DNA from: Planococcus kocurii
Lineage (GTDB): Bacteria > Bacillota > Bacilli > Bacillales_A > Planococcaceae
Assembly (NCBI RefSeq): GCF_001465835.2
Contig: NZ_CP013661.2
Coordinates: forward strand, 2,906,501-2,970,500
Length of the DNA stretch: 64,000 bases
Reading direction: 5' to 3'
In this document: positions 26,695 to 36,572 of the stretch, in pieces
Numbering within the stretch: position 1 is the first letter of the stretch
Layout of the letters: every line of letters begins with the position of its first letter
Program-made: the position numbers and the translations under genes
Notes under the pieces: generated by a model
The model's database searches: none
What the model was told of the DNA's origin: nothing
Seen by the model: the letters and a program-made list of their open reading frames with translations, nothing else

Positions 26695-27750
26695 TTATAC
26701 TCTAAAATCCATTTTAATCATTCCAGCTTCGCGTGCTGATGTAAAGAGAATAACAATCAATGGTCCAATAAAAAATCCGAGAAAACCAATCAGCTGCAAT
26801 CCGATAAACATCGCGATTAGCGTAGCTAATGGAGACAGGCCAATTTGTGTACCCATAACCTTTGGCTCTACCGTTCTTCTAATAATCAATAAAACTAATG
26901 CTAGAACTGCTAATTGAGTTCCTTGGACAACGTCACCCGTTATAAATTCATAAGCGAACCAAGGAGTTAAAACGATAATAGATCCCAAAATTGGAATGAA
27001 ATCAATTAGCCAAATGATTAAAGACATAACGATAGCATATTCCGGGGTAATGAAAGCTAAAGAAATGAGTGACACGATGAAGATGATACAACTTACGAGA
27101 AATTGAGCCTTTAGAAATCCAAAAATCACTTTATTTAAACGTGCAAACATGAAACGAACTTTTTCAGCTGTCGATTCTTTTAGCCGTTTGAAAAGCAAGA
27201 TTTTCAAATCGGGTAAATCCAACATAAACAAAAACAAGGCAATTAAAAAGACAATAAAGCTAACAAGAAAAGAAGGAATACCAGTCAATAAATTTGTTAC
27301 TGTATCGTAATTGACAATGGTCAGTACCCAATTGCGAATTCCTTCCATAAAGCCCGCCAGTTCAGTTTCAAATGAAGAAACGACTTCAACTGGCATATCT
27401 CGTGTTGAGCGGAAGAAAAAACTTTGAAACTCATCCCACATGACGGACAGGGAATTCGTGTACTCTGGAACCATCTTAGAAAATTGGATAATTTGTCCGA
27501 TTAATTGAGTAACAATCCAATAAAGCAGCAGAGAAACTACTAATAGAAATAAGATAAATACAGAGATGACGGCAGACTTTCTATGCCATTTGAATTTTTT
27601 ATGTATAAAGTTTACGAGCGGTTCTAAAAAAATAGCAGTGATCAAAGCGATGATCAGAGGGATAGAAACAGGTAATATGTAAACTGAAATTAAAATCAAA
27701 GCCGCTATTACAATAGCGATTGTTACTGTTCTTTTCGTCAACCACTTCAC
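26695..27750 (-). CDS. AI-2E family / YtvI-like membrane protein
   Basis: A 351-residue membrane protein of the DUF20/AI-2E transporter family with about eight helices. Features are the N-terminal LPVSIPLIIALITAIFLEPLV, a central amphipathic region, and the C-terminal IIWLIDFIPILGSIIVLTPW and VEPKVMGTQIGLSPLATLIAMFIG typical of YtvI. In Bacillus YtvI is called a sporulation membrane protein; this genome looks asporogenous, so a transport role (for example Na+/H+ or organic solutes, as in other AI-2E members) is more likely. The start is GTG with AAGGAGG. Its stop lies at the edge of copy B. Confidence 0.82.
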   Translation of the reverse strand: MKWLTKRTVTIAIVIAALILISVYILPVSIPLIIALITAIFLEPLVNFIHKKFKWHRKSAVISVFILFLLVVSLLLYWIVTQLIGQIIQFSKMVPEYTNSLSVMWDEFQSFFFRSTRDMPVEVVSSFETELAGFMEGIRNWVLTIVNYDTVTNLLTGIPSFLVSFIVFLIALFLFMLDLPDLKILLFKRLKESTAEKVRFMFARLNKVIFGFLKAQFLVSCIIFIVSLISLAFITPEYAIVMSLIIWLIDFIPILGSIIVLTPWFAYEFITGDVVQGTQLAVLALVLLIIRRTVEPKVMGTQIGLSPLATLIAMFIGLQLIGFLGFFIGPLIVILFTSAREAGMIKMDFRV

Positions 27751-27793
27751 GTATTAAATCCTCCTTATGAAGTTAAAATGTTCATGGATTGGT

Positions 27794-27832
27794 TAAAAAA
27801 ACCGCAGTTCAATTGATGAACTGCGGGATTTT
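27794..27832 (-). terminator. Terminator after the YugN-like gene
   Basis: On the minus strand CCGCAGTTC and GAACTGCGG form a perfect stem around ATCAATT, followed by a run of eight T. Confidence 0.9.
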
Positions 27833-28197
27833 TATACGCTGATTTCGAAAGCTTCGACGTCTTTTTTAATAGCGTCTAATATTCCGATACAAGTTTTAAC
27901 CAAGTGTTCTGGGAAATTTTCATCTTCACCGTATTCAACGCCGTGTGGATAATAATGCTTACCAAGTACGGGTTTTAAGACGCGCATTGTGGCATCGTTT
28001 GAATCGACGTCTCCAGAAGTAGCATAAGCAAATACGCGTAAATAATAAGTGCCTTCACGCACGATGAATTTACGGTCATAAGTGACACGCTCATAATCCC
28101 ACTGACCTTCTTTGGTCAAGCTCTGTTTGTTCATAATGCTTTCAAGTAATGCGCCATCAACGTGAATGTTTTCAAGTCCTGTATTTTCAAAATACAT
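27832..28197 (-). CDS. YugN-like family protein
   Basis: A 121-residue soluble protein. The blocks WDYERVTYDRKF, YYLRVFAYA and GKHYYPHGVEYGEDENFP are typical of the YugN-like family, whose function is unknown. The longer frame to 28221 is rejected: GAGGAGGAGAG precedes the ATG at 28197. It is a single-gene unit with its own terminator, divergent from ylbC. Confidence 0.83.
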   Translation of the reverse strand: MYFENTGLENIHVDGALLESIMNKQSLTKEGQWDYERVTYDRKFIVREGTYYLRVFAYATSGDVDSNDATMRVLKPVLGKHYYPHGVEYGEDENFPEHLVKTCIGILDAIKKDVEAFEISV

Positions 28198-28341
28198 AGG
28201 ATCTCTCCTCCTCTTTAACAAAAAAGACTACATGCTCCTTTAATAATAGATCATAATTTAAGTTGTTGCAATGGCTAGATTGTGTCAGTGTAGAGACGAC
28301 TGTTATAATGAGGAAGATACAATAGCAAAGGGGCTGTTCGG

Positions 28342-29406
28342 TTGAAAGACTTGTTGCGTATTATGATTTTTCTATCGATAGTTCTGATCGGGTTATTTTA
28401 CTTGGATCCTTCAATAAACGAGAATGATGTTCTTGAAGCTCCGCGCACGGCAGATCCATTGCCGAGCGAACATATTACAGATGAGTCTTTGGATATTGAT
28501 CGTCCTCTAAAAGGAATTTCAAGTTATATAGGTAAATCTAGCGATCATTGGATTGAGCAGTACGGAGAACCTGAACGGAAAGAACCTTCTGCTTACGGCT
28601 ACGAATGGTGGATCTACAATGCCAGCTATGTTCACTTTACAATGGTAGGGATAAAAGACGACAAAGTAGTTCAAGTTTATGCAGCAGGTGCTGCAACAGA
28701 CGCCACTCCTTATCAGATTGGGCAAAGTCTAGATGAAATATATCGGTTTACCATATTAGAAAATGAAGTGACGGTTAAATATGGCGCTAATGTTTATACA
28801 TTCAATGTCACTGCTGAAGATATGGATAAGCGCATCCTGGTTAAATTCGATGGCGTTTACGCACAGCTCTATATTGACTCTACTGATCGTGTATTAGAAG
28901 CTGTTCGCTTTATGGACGCTGAGACTTTAATTCGTCATCATCCATACGACATGATGTTCTCTGGTGAATTGCTGCCAATCCAAGCTCCTTCTTCCACTAT
29001 GCAACAATCGATTGATCAGGCAAATGCTAAGCAAATCGCCGACTTAGTCAATATTTATCGTCTGCGTCATCAATCAAAAACACTAAGTATTGATCCGCAA
29101 GCAAGCATTGTTGCTGAAGCCAATAGTGAAGATATGGCCAGACAGAATTTTTCTTCTGAAGAAATAGAATTTAAAGATTTACATGCGCGTTTGCAAGAGG
29201 GCAATATCTTATTCAAAGAGGCAGCTGTCAATACAGCTGCACGTTATTATGATGCAGCAGAAACTGCACACGGATGGATCAATTCAGACATTCACCGTAA
29301 AACCTTACTGAATGACCAATACACTGAAACCGGAGTCGGAGCGTTCGGAAAATATTATACACAGATTTTTCTTGAAAAAGAGTCGGTTACTGCTGTAAAG
29401 CAGTAA
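28342..29406 (+). CDS. ylbC: YlbC, CAP/SCP-domain protein with CAP-associated N-domain
   Basis: A 354-residue exported or membrane-anchored protein. A hydrophobic segment fills residues 5-21. It is followed by a CAP-associated domain (about 60-200, with WIEQYGEPER and YGYEWWIYNA) and a CAP/SCP domain (about 225-350, with NIYRLRH, ANSEDMARQNFS, AETAHGWINSDIHRKTLL and GVGAFGKYYTQIF). Function unknown. The TTG start has AAGGGG before it. Its last codons form part of the terminator shared with the convergent thioesterase gene; the frames overlap by 20 nt. Confidence 0.9.
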   Translation: MKDLLRIMIFLSIVLIGLFYLDPSINENDVLEAPRTADPLPSEHITDESLDIDRPLKGISSYIGKSSDHWIEQYGEPERKEPSAYGYEWWIYNASYVHFTMVGIKDDKVVQVYAAGAATDATPYQIGQSLDEIYRFTILENEVTVKYGANVYTFNVTAEDMDKRILVKFDGVYAQLYIDSTDRVLEAVRFMDAETLIRHHPYDMMFSGELLPIQAPSSTMQQSIDQANAKQIADLVNIYRLRHQSKTLSIDPQASIVAEANSEDMARQNFSSEEIEFKDLHARLQEGNILFKEAAVNTAARYYDAAETAHGWINSDIHRKTLLNDQYTETGVGAFGKYYTQIFLEKESVTAVKQ

Positions 29407-29421
29407 TCGACTCTTTTTTTT
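29380..29421. terminator. Bidirectional terminator encoding both C-termini (ylbC and thioesterase)
   Basis: GAGTCGGTTACTGCT and AGCAGTAATCGACTC pair over 15 bp with one mismatch around GTAA. T8 follows on the plus strand and T5 on the minus strand. The stem codes for ESVTAVKQ of ylbC and ESITALQQ of the minus-strand gene. Confidence 0.92.
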
Positions 29422-29896
29422 CAGGAATAATGAAAAAAGAACCGGTTGCAGTCGCAATGTGTTTTCCATCTGCTTGAAAGATATTTCCTTCAAGTACCAT
29501 CGTATGTCTCCCGCTACGAATAATATGGGCACGTGCACTTATGGTTTCTTCGGTAGCGACCGTCAAATAATGAATGGTCAGATTTGTTGTGACAGCTGTA
29601 GTGCCGTTTGGACATTTACTGTTTGCCAAAGTACCCATTGCCGTGTCGAGCAAAACTGCAAGAATACCGCCGTGTGGAATGGCTACATTGTTATGAATAA
29701 ATGGCGTATTCGGTATAGCGACGACAGAAGATTGCTCGTCTGTAATGCGTGTCATGTTTAGACTAGCACTCAAATAAGTAGAAAATTCGCCTTGTTGTTT
29801 TTTCTCGAAATTACTTAAGTAATCAGTTAAAATAGCTAAATCTTCCTTGTTACTATTTTCTATAATGCGAGCAAATTGCTCAGTTATTGTACACAT
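29387..29896 (-). CDS. PaaI-type hot-dog thioesterase
   Basis: A 169-residue acyl-CoA thioesterase of the PaaI/4-HBT family. The active-site region is NNVAIPHGGILAVLLDTAMGTLA, in which HGG and the Asp on the following helix are catalytic in the family; TNLTIHYL and GSFFI are further conserved pieces. Substrate unknown, likely an aromatic or medium-chain acyl-CoA. The frame is open to 30028, but GAAAGGA before ATG 29896 marks the start. It converges on ylbC and is divergent from ylbF. Confidence 0.85.
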   Translation of the reverse strand: MCTITEQFARIIENSNKEDLAILTDYLSNFEKKQQGEFSTYLSASLNMTRITDEQSSVVAIPNTPFIHNNVAIPHGGILAVLLDTAMGTLANSKCPNGTTAVTTNLTIHYLTVATEETISARAHIIRSGRHTMVLEGNIFQADGKHIATATGSFFIIPEKKESITALQQ

Positions 29897-29971
29897 AAGG
29901 ACATTCCTTTCAAGTCTATAGTGAAATGCAAAAATATCTGCTATGATTAAAGCGTAAAGGAGGAAAATGCT

Positions 29972-30418
29972 ATGATTATGACCTATGAATGGGCTGAAAT
30001 AACTGACTTTGCAGATGAGTTGAGCCAAATGATTCTACAATCAGAGCAAGCCGATCTTTACCGAGAAGCTTATGACTCTGTCTATAACGATAAAAATCTG
30101 GCAAATGAAATCCATGCCTTTGCTAGGTTAAAAGAACAATATGAAGAAGTTCAACGCTTTGGCAAATATCATCCAGAATACTCGCGTGTGATGAAGCAAA
30201 TCCGGGTGGATAAGCGTCGCTTAGATTTAAATGAAAAAGTAGCCAATCTGCGTTTAATGGAGAACGAGCTTCAGGATCTAATGGATCAAGTAAGCTTTAT
30301 CATCGGCCGATCAGTATCAGAGGCAGTGAAAATCCCGTCCTCTAATCCGTTTTTCTCTTCAGACTCTTCCTGTGGAAGCAGCTGTGGCACTGGTGGCGGT
30401 TGTTCGTGTTCGGCATAA
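29972..30418 (+). CDS. ylbF: YlbF (RicF), Y-complex regulator of RNase Y
   Basis: A 148-residue helical protein of the YlbF/YmcA family. In B. subtilis it forms a complex with YmcA and YaaT that carries Fe-S clusters and directs RNase Y to its targets. The family core LKEQYEEVQRFGKYHPEYS.V is present. The C-terminal tail has four cysteines in CGSSCGTGGGCSC, suited to Fe-S binding. AAAGGAGG precedes the ATG. It stands alone between divergent and convergent neighbours. Confidence 0.92.
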   Translation: MIMTYEWAEITDFADELSQMILQSEQADLYREAYDSVYNDKNLANEIHAFARLKEQYEEVQRFGKYHPEYSRVMKQIRVDKRRLDLNEKVANLRLMENELQDLMDQVSFIIGRSVSEAVKIPSSNPFFSSDSSCGSSCGTGGGCSCSA

Positions 30419-30442
30419 CGACTCGACGTCGAAAATTTTCAT

Positions 30443-30477
30443 AAAAAAAGTGCAACGATTGCGTTGCACTTTTTTTA
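30443..30477. terminator. Terminator between ylbF and the GDPD gene
   Basis: AAAAAAAGTGCAACG pairs with CGTTGCACTTTTTTT around ATTG, a 15-bp perfect stem with both A and T flanks, suited to both converging genes. Confidence 0.92.
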
Positions 30478-30483
30478 TGCCTA

Positions 30484-31392
30484 TTATTCTGCAGTTTCTG
30501 AAATAGCAGCGACAGCAAGATCAGGGCGATCCGTTATGATGCCTTTTGCACCTGCATGAATTAATGCACGCATCGTGTCTGGTTCATCGATAACCCAATA
30601 ATGTACCGGAATATTCAAATTCTCTAGAAATGCGATAAAGCGAGAAGAATCTAACCGGAACAGAGAAGACTTTAGAGGAATCTGAAAAACATCTGCTCGT
30701 GGCTGATACAAATGCCCGAATTGACTATTAAAAGACGTAAACGCTTTCCGGACTTCATTTTCTCCGGCACCTATTGCTACACGATTTTGAGCATACAAAT
30801 TAAAACGATCGATTTGTTCATCGTAGAAAGAAGTAACAGCCACGCGATCTTGGGCTCCAAGCGAATCAATCAGTCGCCACAGTTTTGAAGGCACTAAACT
30901 GCCCTCATAAGTTTCTGGTGCATCCTTAATATCGATATTGATATATAGCTGCGGAAATTGTTCAATCAATTCGCGCAACAAGACCACTTTTTCATTTTTG
31001 CCACGGTAGGAATGTTGTCCGTCTAAATCGATAAAATGATACCCAAGATCAAAAGCTTTTAATTGCTCGAGTGACATATCGGCAACTCTACCGGCTCCGT
31101 CTGTTGTCCGGTCAATAAATTCATCATGAAAAACGAGGATTTCTTCATCATTTGTCATGCGAATATCAATTTCAAAGCCGTGGACGCCAAGTTCGGCTGA
31201 GCGATTAAAGGCAGCCATCGTGTTTTCAGGTGCCAGTTTGGCACCGCCACGATGTGCCAGCACAATCGGCTGTTCGTAATTTAGTACTTCTTTAGCAGGA
31301 CGTTGATTTGGATTAGCTAAAGCCTTTGAGCCTGCCCAAGCTGCGGCTCCAACGGCTACAGCTGCTAAACCGATAGTAGTCTTTTTTCCCAT
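30484..31392 (-). CDS. Glycerophosphodiester phosphodiesterase
   Basis: A 302-residue GDPD-family enzyme that hydrolyses glycerophosphodiesters to glycerol-3-phosphate and an alcohol. An N-terminal hydrophobic stretch rich in A and G (5-24) may anchor or export it. Catalytic and metal motifs are AHRGG, PENTMAAF, EIDIRMTNDEEILVFHDE and the C-terminal HYWVIDEPDTM and GIITDRPD. GGGAGG lies 11 nt before the ATG. In bacilli such proteins take part in lipid or teichoic acid turnover; that is inference here. Confidence 0.92.
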   Translation of the reverse strand: MGKKTTIGLAAVAVGAAAWAGSKALANPNQRPAKEVLNYEQPIVLAHRGGAKLAPENTMAAFNRSAELGVHGFEIDIRMTNDEEILVFHDEFIDRTTDGAGRVADMSLEQLKAFDLGYHFIDLDGQHSYRGKNEKVVLLRELIEQFPQLYINIDIKDAPETYEGSLVPSKLWRLIDSLGAQDRVAVTSFYDEQIDRFNLYAQNRVAIGAGENEVRKAFTSFNSQFGHLYQPRADVFQIPLKSSLFRLDSSRFIAFLENLNIPVHYWVIDEPDTMRALIHAGAKGIITDRPDLAVAAISETAE

Positions 31393-31523
31393 ACTGTAAA
31401 TTACCTCCCTGGATTTCTATAATAAAAACAGTATAGCGAATAGATTGCCGTACTGTCAGTTTATTCGGTTGCGGCTTTTTTCTTTCCTATGGTATTCTAG
31501 ACTCTAAGAAAAGAGGGATAGTT

Positions 31524-31796
31524 ATGCATGATCGCCAAGGCCTCATTGTCTATGTGCATCATTTGAAACAAGCCAAATCGCTACGGAAATTCGGGCACGT
31601 TCATTATATTTCACGTAAATTGAAATATGTAGTCCTTTATATGGACCAAGAAGTCATCGAAGCAACCAAAACAAAGCTGAACAAATTACCTTATGTGAAA
31701 CAAGTACTTGAATCCCAACGGCCATTTCTTAAAACAGAATATGAAAACGCCAAGCCGGATAAAGCAAAGGAATATGATTACAAAATCGGTCTTTGA
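31524..31796 (+). CDS. ylbG: UPF0298 family protein YlbG
   Basis: A 90-residue soluble protein with the YlbG pattern [38 protein letters not shown]. Function unknown. AGAGGGA precedes the ATG. The TGA is followed directly by the stop of the convergent gene, with no intervening base and no terminator hairpin. Confidence 0.88.
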   Translation: MHDRQGLIVYVHHLKQAKSLRKFGHVHYISRKLKYVVLYMDQEVIEATKTKLNKLPYVKQVLESQRPFLKTEYENAKPDKAKEYDYKIGL

Positions 31797-32180
31797 TTAT
31801 TGCATAGGCGGAATATAGTGATTTAATCTTAAAACTGAAATTAGATGGCTATGATAGATTTTTTTATCTGCATATACGGATGAGTGCTTGACTTCCATCT
31901 TGATGGGACTATGTCCGAGTTCTGAAACGACTTGCTCAAAAACGGCTAAACGCTTAGAGTCGACTGGAATTCCTTCACGGCAAAGATAGATTGGCATAAA
32001 GTTTCCTTCCGAAGCCGGTTTAAATACTGCTGCAATTGACAATACATTGTGTCCCTGCGGATTTGTTGAAACAAATACAAATCCGTGCATAAAGCGTTGT
32101 TTGTTGCTTGTGATTAGTTCACGGAGCTCATAGATATCTCCGTACCCTTCTCCGAGTTCAATAAAACGTTGTATCATCAT
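31797..32180 (-). CDS. Conserved hypothetical protein (possibly DUF7147)
   Basis: A 127-residue soluble protein that I recognise only as a conserved bacillar hypothetical next to ylbG. Visible blocks are IYELRELI, FMHGFVFVSTNPQGHNVLSIAAVFKP and the C-terminal KIYHSHLISVLRLNHYIPPM. Some entries for such proteins carry the name methylthioribose kinase, which I see no support for. AAAGGA precedes the ATG. The gene is divergent from rsmD. Confidence 0.65.
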   Translation of the reverse strand: MMIQRFIELGEGYGDIYELRELITSNKQRFMHGFVFVSTNPQGHNVLSIAAVFKPASEGNFMPIYLCREGIPVDSKRLAVFEQVVSELGHSPIKMEVKHSSVYADKKIYHSHLISVLRLNHYIPPMQ

Positions 32181-32261
32181 TTCACGTCCTTTCCAGTCTT
32201 CATTTTACCATTAGGCAGTTAAAATGCATCAAGAAAATCATTTAAGTTAGAGGCGATAAGT

Positions 32262-33307
<1,046 letters not shown>

Positions 33308-33309
<2 letters not shown>

Positions 33310-33334
33310 GTCACGAATCTCGTGACTTTTTTTT
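33308..33334 (+). terminator. Terminator after coaD
   Basis: AAGTCACGA and TCGTGACTT form a 9-bp stem with an ATC loop and eight T. Its left arm starts within the coaD stop codon. In sporulating bacilli ylbJ follows here; it is absent. Confidence 0.88.
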
Positions 33335-33382
33335 GTAGATTTGACAAAGCGCAAGATGCTGGTTAAAGAAGGGAAGAATTTG

Positions 33383-34408
33383 ATGAAAAATAAACGATTA
33401 TTCATTTTTGTTATCGTCATAGCACTGGTGATTTTTCTTTCTTCCTATCAACTAGATGCTTATGTAACGAGACCAGGCGGGGCCTACGAGTTGTCACCGC
33501 TAGTCGAAGTTGCTGGAGGAGATGAAGACGATGAGGGCAGCCTCAGCTTAATGACGGTCTCAATGCTGACGGCTACACCGGCGCTTTACGTATGGGCGAA
33601 AGTTCGAGATGGTTATAAAGTTTTACAGCCTGAACAAGTAAGAAGCCCTCATGAGAGCGACGAAGAATACAATGTACGCCAGTTAAAACTAATGTCCGAT
33701 TCACAAGTGAATGCGCTGCAAATTGCATTTGAGCAAGCAAAACTTCCTTACGAAATTAGCAATAATGGTGTCTTTGTCTTAAGTGTCTTGATGGGAGGGG
33801 CTGCAGACGGCGTCTTATCACCAGGTGATCGTGTACTTGAGGTGGATGGCAATAAATTTATCGAAATGCAGCAATTTATCGATTACTTAAGCGACAAGAG
33901 GGTTGGGGACAGCGTGGAAGTTCTCTACAAACGCAAAGACCGCGAAATTAGTACAGACATCCAGTTAGCTCCATTGCCTTCAGACACGAAACGAGTGGGT
34001 TTAGGCATTTCTTTTGTTGAAGATAAAAGCATTGAAACGACGCCTGAAGTAGAAATTGATTCCGATACAATAGGCGGACCGTCAGCGGGACTAATGTTTA
34101 CGCTTGAAATCCTCAACCAATTGGTGGATGAAGACATTACGAAAGGCTTTAACATTGCTGGTACCGGTACAATGGAAAGTGATGGTTCAGTCGGTAGAAT
34201 CGGTGGCATCGACCAAAAAATTATGGCAGCCGACTCTGCAGACATTGACATTTTCTTTGCGCCGAGTGAACCAGTTGAGGGTGGTGGTGACAGCAATTAC
34301 CAAACGGCTGTTGAAACCGCTGAGAAAATTGGAACACCAATGAAGATTGTTCCAGTCGAAACAGTTGAAGATGCGTTAGCTTATTTAGAGGAGCTTCAGC
34401 CCCGGTAA
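33383..34408 (+). CDS. ylbL: PDZ and Lon-type serine protease domain protein YlbL
   Basis: A 341-residue membrane-anchored protease. One membrane segment (5-24), a PDZ domain (about 115-200, with VLSPGDRVLEVDG) and a C-terminal Lon-type catalytic domain with Ser in GPSAGLMFTLEI and Lys in GGIDQKIMAA are visible. In B. subtilis YlbL takes part in cell division control after DNA damage by degrading YneA. The frame is open upstream to 33341; GAAGGGAAG before ATG 33383 sets the start. Ends 13 nt inside the convergent tmcAL. Confidence 0.93.
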   Translation: MKNKRLFIFVIVIALVIFLSSYQLDAYVTRPGGAYELSPLVEVAGGDEDDEGSLSLMTVSMLTATPALYVWAKVRDGYKVLQPEQVRSPHESDEEYNVRQLKLMSDSQVNALQIAFEQAKLPYEISNNGVFVLSVLMGGAADGVLSPGDRVLEVDGNKFIEMQQFIDYLSDKRVGDSVEVLYKRKDREISTDIQLAPLPSDTKRVGLGISFVEDKSIETTPEVEIDSDTIGGPSAGLMFTLEILNQLVDEDITKGFNIAGTGTMESDGSVGRIGGIDQKIMAADSADIDIFFAPSEPVEGGGDSNYQTAVETAEKIGTPMKIVPVETVEDALAYLEELQPR

Positions 34409-35595
34409 ATTGGGGGAGTCGTAAACTCTTTTTTTAGATGAACTGAGCCCATGCCTTGTAAATACATGGTGGTGGCGTGAATATCAAGTTTTCCCATTGG
34501 GTCGCCCAGATCAGCTGCGCGACTTATGAGGGGAAGCGTGATGTTCTTTTTTTTGTGGTTTAAATAGTGTTTTCCGCTGTTAGACATACCGAGAAGCCTA
34601 ACATAAGTGGGAGAGTCAAAAGACCTTAGCATAGACCACGTGAAGCCTGTATAGATGTGCGTTAACATACGTTGAATCCGAGTTCGCGTAAAACGTTTTG
34701 ATTTGACTAGTGAAATAAAGGATTCAAAGTTGTCGGCTGTTTTTGCCGACTGGTAAATTAGATTTTCAATACCTTCTGTTACTTCAGCGTAGTGTTTTAT
34801 TTGTTCAGGGCCTGCACGCAAAATAGTAAACCGCAGCAAAGGGTAGAATTGCTCCCAGCTGCCAAAGCAGCTATATTCGTCTTGCGCTTTTTTTAATAAG
34901 GCAATTGAAGATTCTGGCATGTAAGTGGATAGTTCATCAACCGAATCTCCCTTAAAAAAAGCTTCACGAATTCCAGTAGCACTGGCAATCGGCAGACCTG
35001 TTTCTATTGAGTCGTGATAATTTGCACCAATCCGTTGAATGGTCAACGGTTTCATAGAGGAACCCAAATTTTGAGCAGCTTCTAAGTAATGAAACCCTAA
35101 AATATTATTCGGTTGCGTTAAATCCGCAAAATTCGGTTGCTTGCCTGTCAAAGTTAAGTAGGAATTGTTCAAGGCTTTTGGATAGCTAATGCCAGTTTGA
35201 ATAGCGTCATGGATAAGTTGTTGATAGTTGTCAGACTGCTCAGTCAACAACTGCAAAGAATTCAAAAAAGGGTCAATCGTTCCTTGTTCGCTGCCAAAAC
35301 AAAAAGAGTCACAGCCGATTGCATCAAGTAATGCAATTCCGCCTTTCGCGAAATCGGCAGCTTGTGCCGTAGCATAAACGTAAGGAAGTTCAATTACCAA
35401 ATCGATACCCGCATCTAACGCCATTTGTGTCCGTTTCCATTTATCCGTAAATGCGGGTTCGCCGCGTTGCAAAAACTGGCCACTCATGACCGCAATGACG
35501 AGGTCGGCACCAGACGATATGCGTGCTTGTTCAGCATGGTGGCGATGTCCGTTGTGGAAAGGGTTGTATTCAACAATAATTCCTACAGCTTTCAA
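34396..35595 (-). CDS. tmcAL: tRNA(Met) cytidine acetate ligase TmcAL
   Basis: A 399-residue nucleotidyltransferase-fold enzyme that activates acetate and acetylates C34 of elongator tRNA-Met (formerly YlbM). The N-terminus KAVGIIVEYNPFHNGHRHH is the signature, followed by MSGQFLQRGEPAF and the IQRIGANYHD and SATGIREAF blocks. The frame is open to 35685, but AAAGAGGTG before a TTG at 35595 fixes the start at the family's N-terminus. Convergent with ylbL, with only a weak CCCC..GGGG hairpin between. Confidence 0.93.
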   Translation of the reverse strand: MKAVGIIVEYNPFHNGHRHHAEQARISSGADLVIAVMSGQFLQRGEPAFTDKWKRTQMALDAGIDLVIELPYVYATAQAADFAKGGIALLDAIGCDSFCFGSEQGTIDPFLNSLQLLTEQSDNYQQLIHDAIQTGISYPKALNNSYLTLTGKQPNFADLTQPNNILGFHYLEAAQNLGSSMKPLTIQRIGANYHDSIETGLPIASATGIREAFFKGDSVDELSTYMPESSIALLKKAQDEYSCFGSWEQFYPLLRFTILRAGPEQIKHYAEVTEGIENLIYQSAKTADNFESFISLVKSKRFTRTRIQRMLTHIYTGFTWSMLRSFDSPTYVRLLGMSNSGKHYLNHKKKNITLPLISRAADLGDPMGKLDIHATTMYLQGMGSVHLKKEFTTPPIYRG

Positions 35596-35664
35596 TTTGT
35601 TCACCTCTTTGGTAGAATTAACTCCAGTATACCGATGTTTGAAATAGAGTGACAAGATTTTTTC

Positions 35665-35693
35665 TTGACATCTTTTTCTGTGCATTATATAAT
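35665..35693 (+). promoter_or_regulatory. Consensus SigA promoter of ylbN-rpmF
   Basis: TTGACA, 17 bp, TATAAT, a perfect vegetative promoter 28 bp before the ylbN ATG. It fits the high demand for ribosomal protein L32. Confidence 0.88.
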
Positions 35694-35721
35694 CAACTTT
35701 GTTGTCTTGAGGTGATTACTT

Positions 35722-36255
35722 ATGAAAATAGCGATTCAACAGCTTCAAAAGCATCGCAAAGACGGACTGCCAATTGACCAAATGGTTCATTTGGATGCAG
35801 TGAAATTACGGAATAGCGATATTCGGGAAATTTCACCTGTACATGTTACAGGACATTGCACAATTGGTTCGCAACAATTAACGTGCCAACTCCATCTCGA
35901 AGGTATGCTTACGCTACCTTGTGCTAGAACTTGGGAGGATGTTGAGTTTCCGATAAACGTTGATACGGTTGAAGTCTTTGATTGGTCTGGAAAAGGTCAA
36001 GAAGACAAGCTTAGTGATGTTCACTTTGTAGAAACTGAAGTTATAAACCTTCAGCCACTACTAGAGGAACTTGTTTTGCTGGAGATTCCGATTCAAGTGT
36101 TTAAGGAAGACGCTGATCAGTCTGTTATAAAAGGCGGAAATGATTGGTCGTATTCAACAGACGAAGAGTACGAAGCAGAGAAAGAAGCGGCACCACCAAA
36201 ACCGGATCCAAGACTTGCTGATTTAGCAAAGTATTTTGATCAGTCAGATGAATAG
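35722..36255 (+). CDS. ylbN: YceD/DUF177 family protein YlbN
   Basis: A 177-residue protein almost always encoded before rpmF. Its C-x-n-C pair (LTCQLHLEGMLTLPCART) and the C-terminal DPRLADLAKYFD are typical. In plants and bacteria the family is linked to 23S rRNA or ribosome maturation; exact role unknown. AGGTGA precedes the ATG. rpmF follows after 24 bp. Confidence 0.92.
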   Translation: MKIAIQQLQKHRKDGLPIDQMVHLDAVKLRNSDIREISPVHVTGHCTIGSQQLTCQLHLEGMLTLPCARTWEDVEFPINVDTVEVFDWSGKGQEDKLSDVHFVETEVINLQPLLEELVLLEIPIQVFKEDADQSVIKGGNDWSYSTDEEYEAEKEAAPPKPDPRLADLAKYFDQSDE

Positions 36256-36279
36256 AATTAGTGTAAGGAGGTGTCACCA

Positions 36280-36456
36280 ATGGCTGTACCAGCTAGAAGA
36301 ACGTCCAAAACCGCTAAAAGAAAGCGCCGTACACATTTTAAATTGTCAGTGCCGGGCATGGTAATTTGCCCAAGCTGTGGCGAAAGTAAATTGGCTCACC
36401 ACGTCTGCAAAGCATGTGGATCATACAAAGGGAAAGAAGTAGTAGCAAGCAAATAA
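36280..36456 (+). CDS. rpmF: 50S ribosomal protein L32
   Basis: 58 residues with the N-terminal [17 protein letters not shown] and a complete zinc ribbon ([17 protein letters not shown]), so this is the zinc-binding form of L32. A GTG at 36271 is in frame but lies inside the ribosome site AAGGAGGTG; ATG 36280 is correct. A terminator follows. Confidence 0.97.
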   Translation: MAVPARRTSKTAKRKRRTHFKLSVPGMVICPSCGESKLAHHVCKACGSYKGKEVVASK

Positions 36457-36473
36457 AACAGTATTTGTTGCTG

Positions 36474-36513
36474 AAAGGTTATTGAGAGGCCATGGCTCTC
36501 GATAGCCTTTTTC
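36474..36513 (+). terminator. Terminator after rpmF
   Basis: AAAGGTTATTGAGAG pairs with CTCTCGATAGCCTTT with two G-U pairs around GCCATGG, followed by a T run. Confidence 0.87.
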
Positions 36514-36572
36514 TCTATACATAAATAAGTGCGAAACGCCTACATGAAAACGGGATGAAGAGAGGGATTTTT

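Noticed and set aside
34396..34440. Hairpin between ylbL and tmcAL as a terminator
   Set aside because: Only CCCC..GGGG and a GAGT..ACTC stem of about four pairs each; the T7 run helps but the stems are too weak to call.
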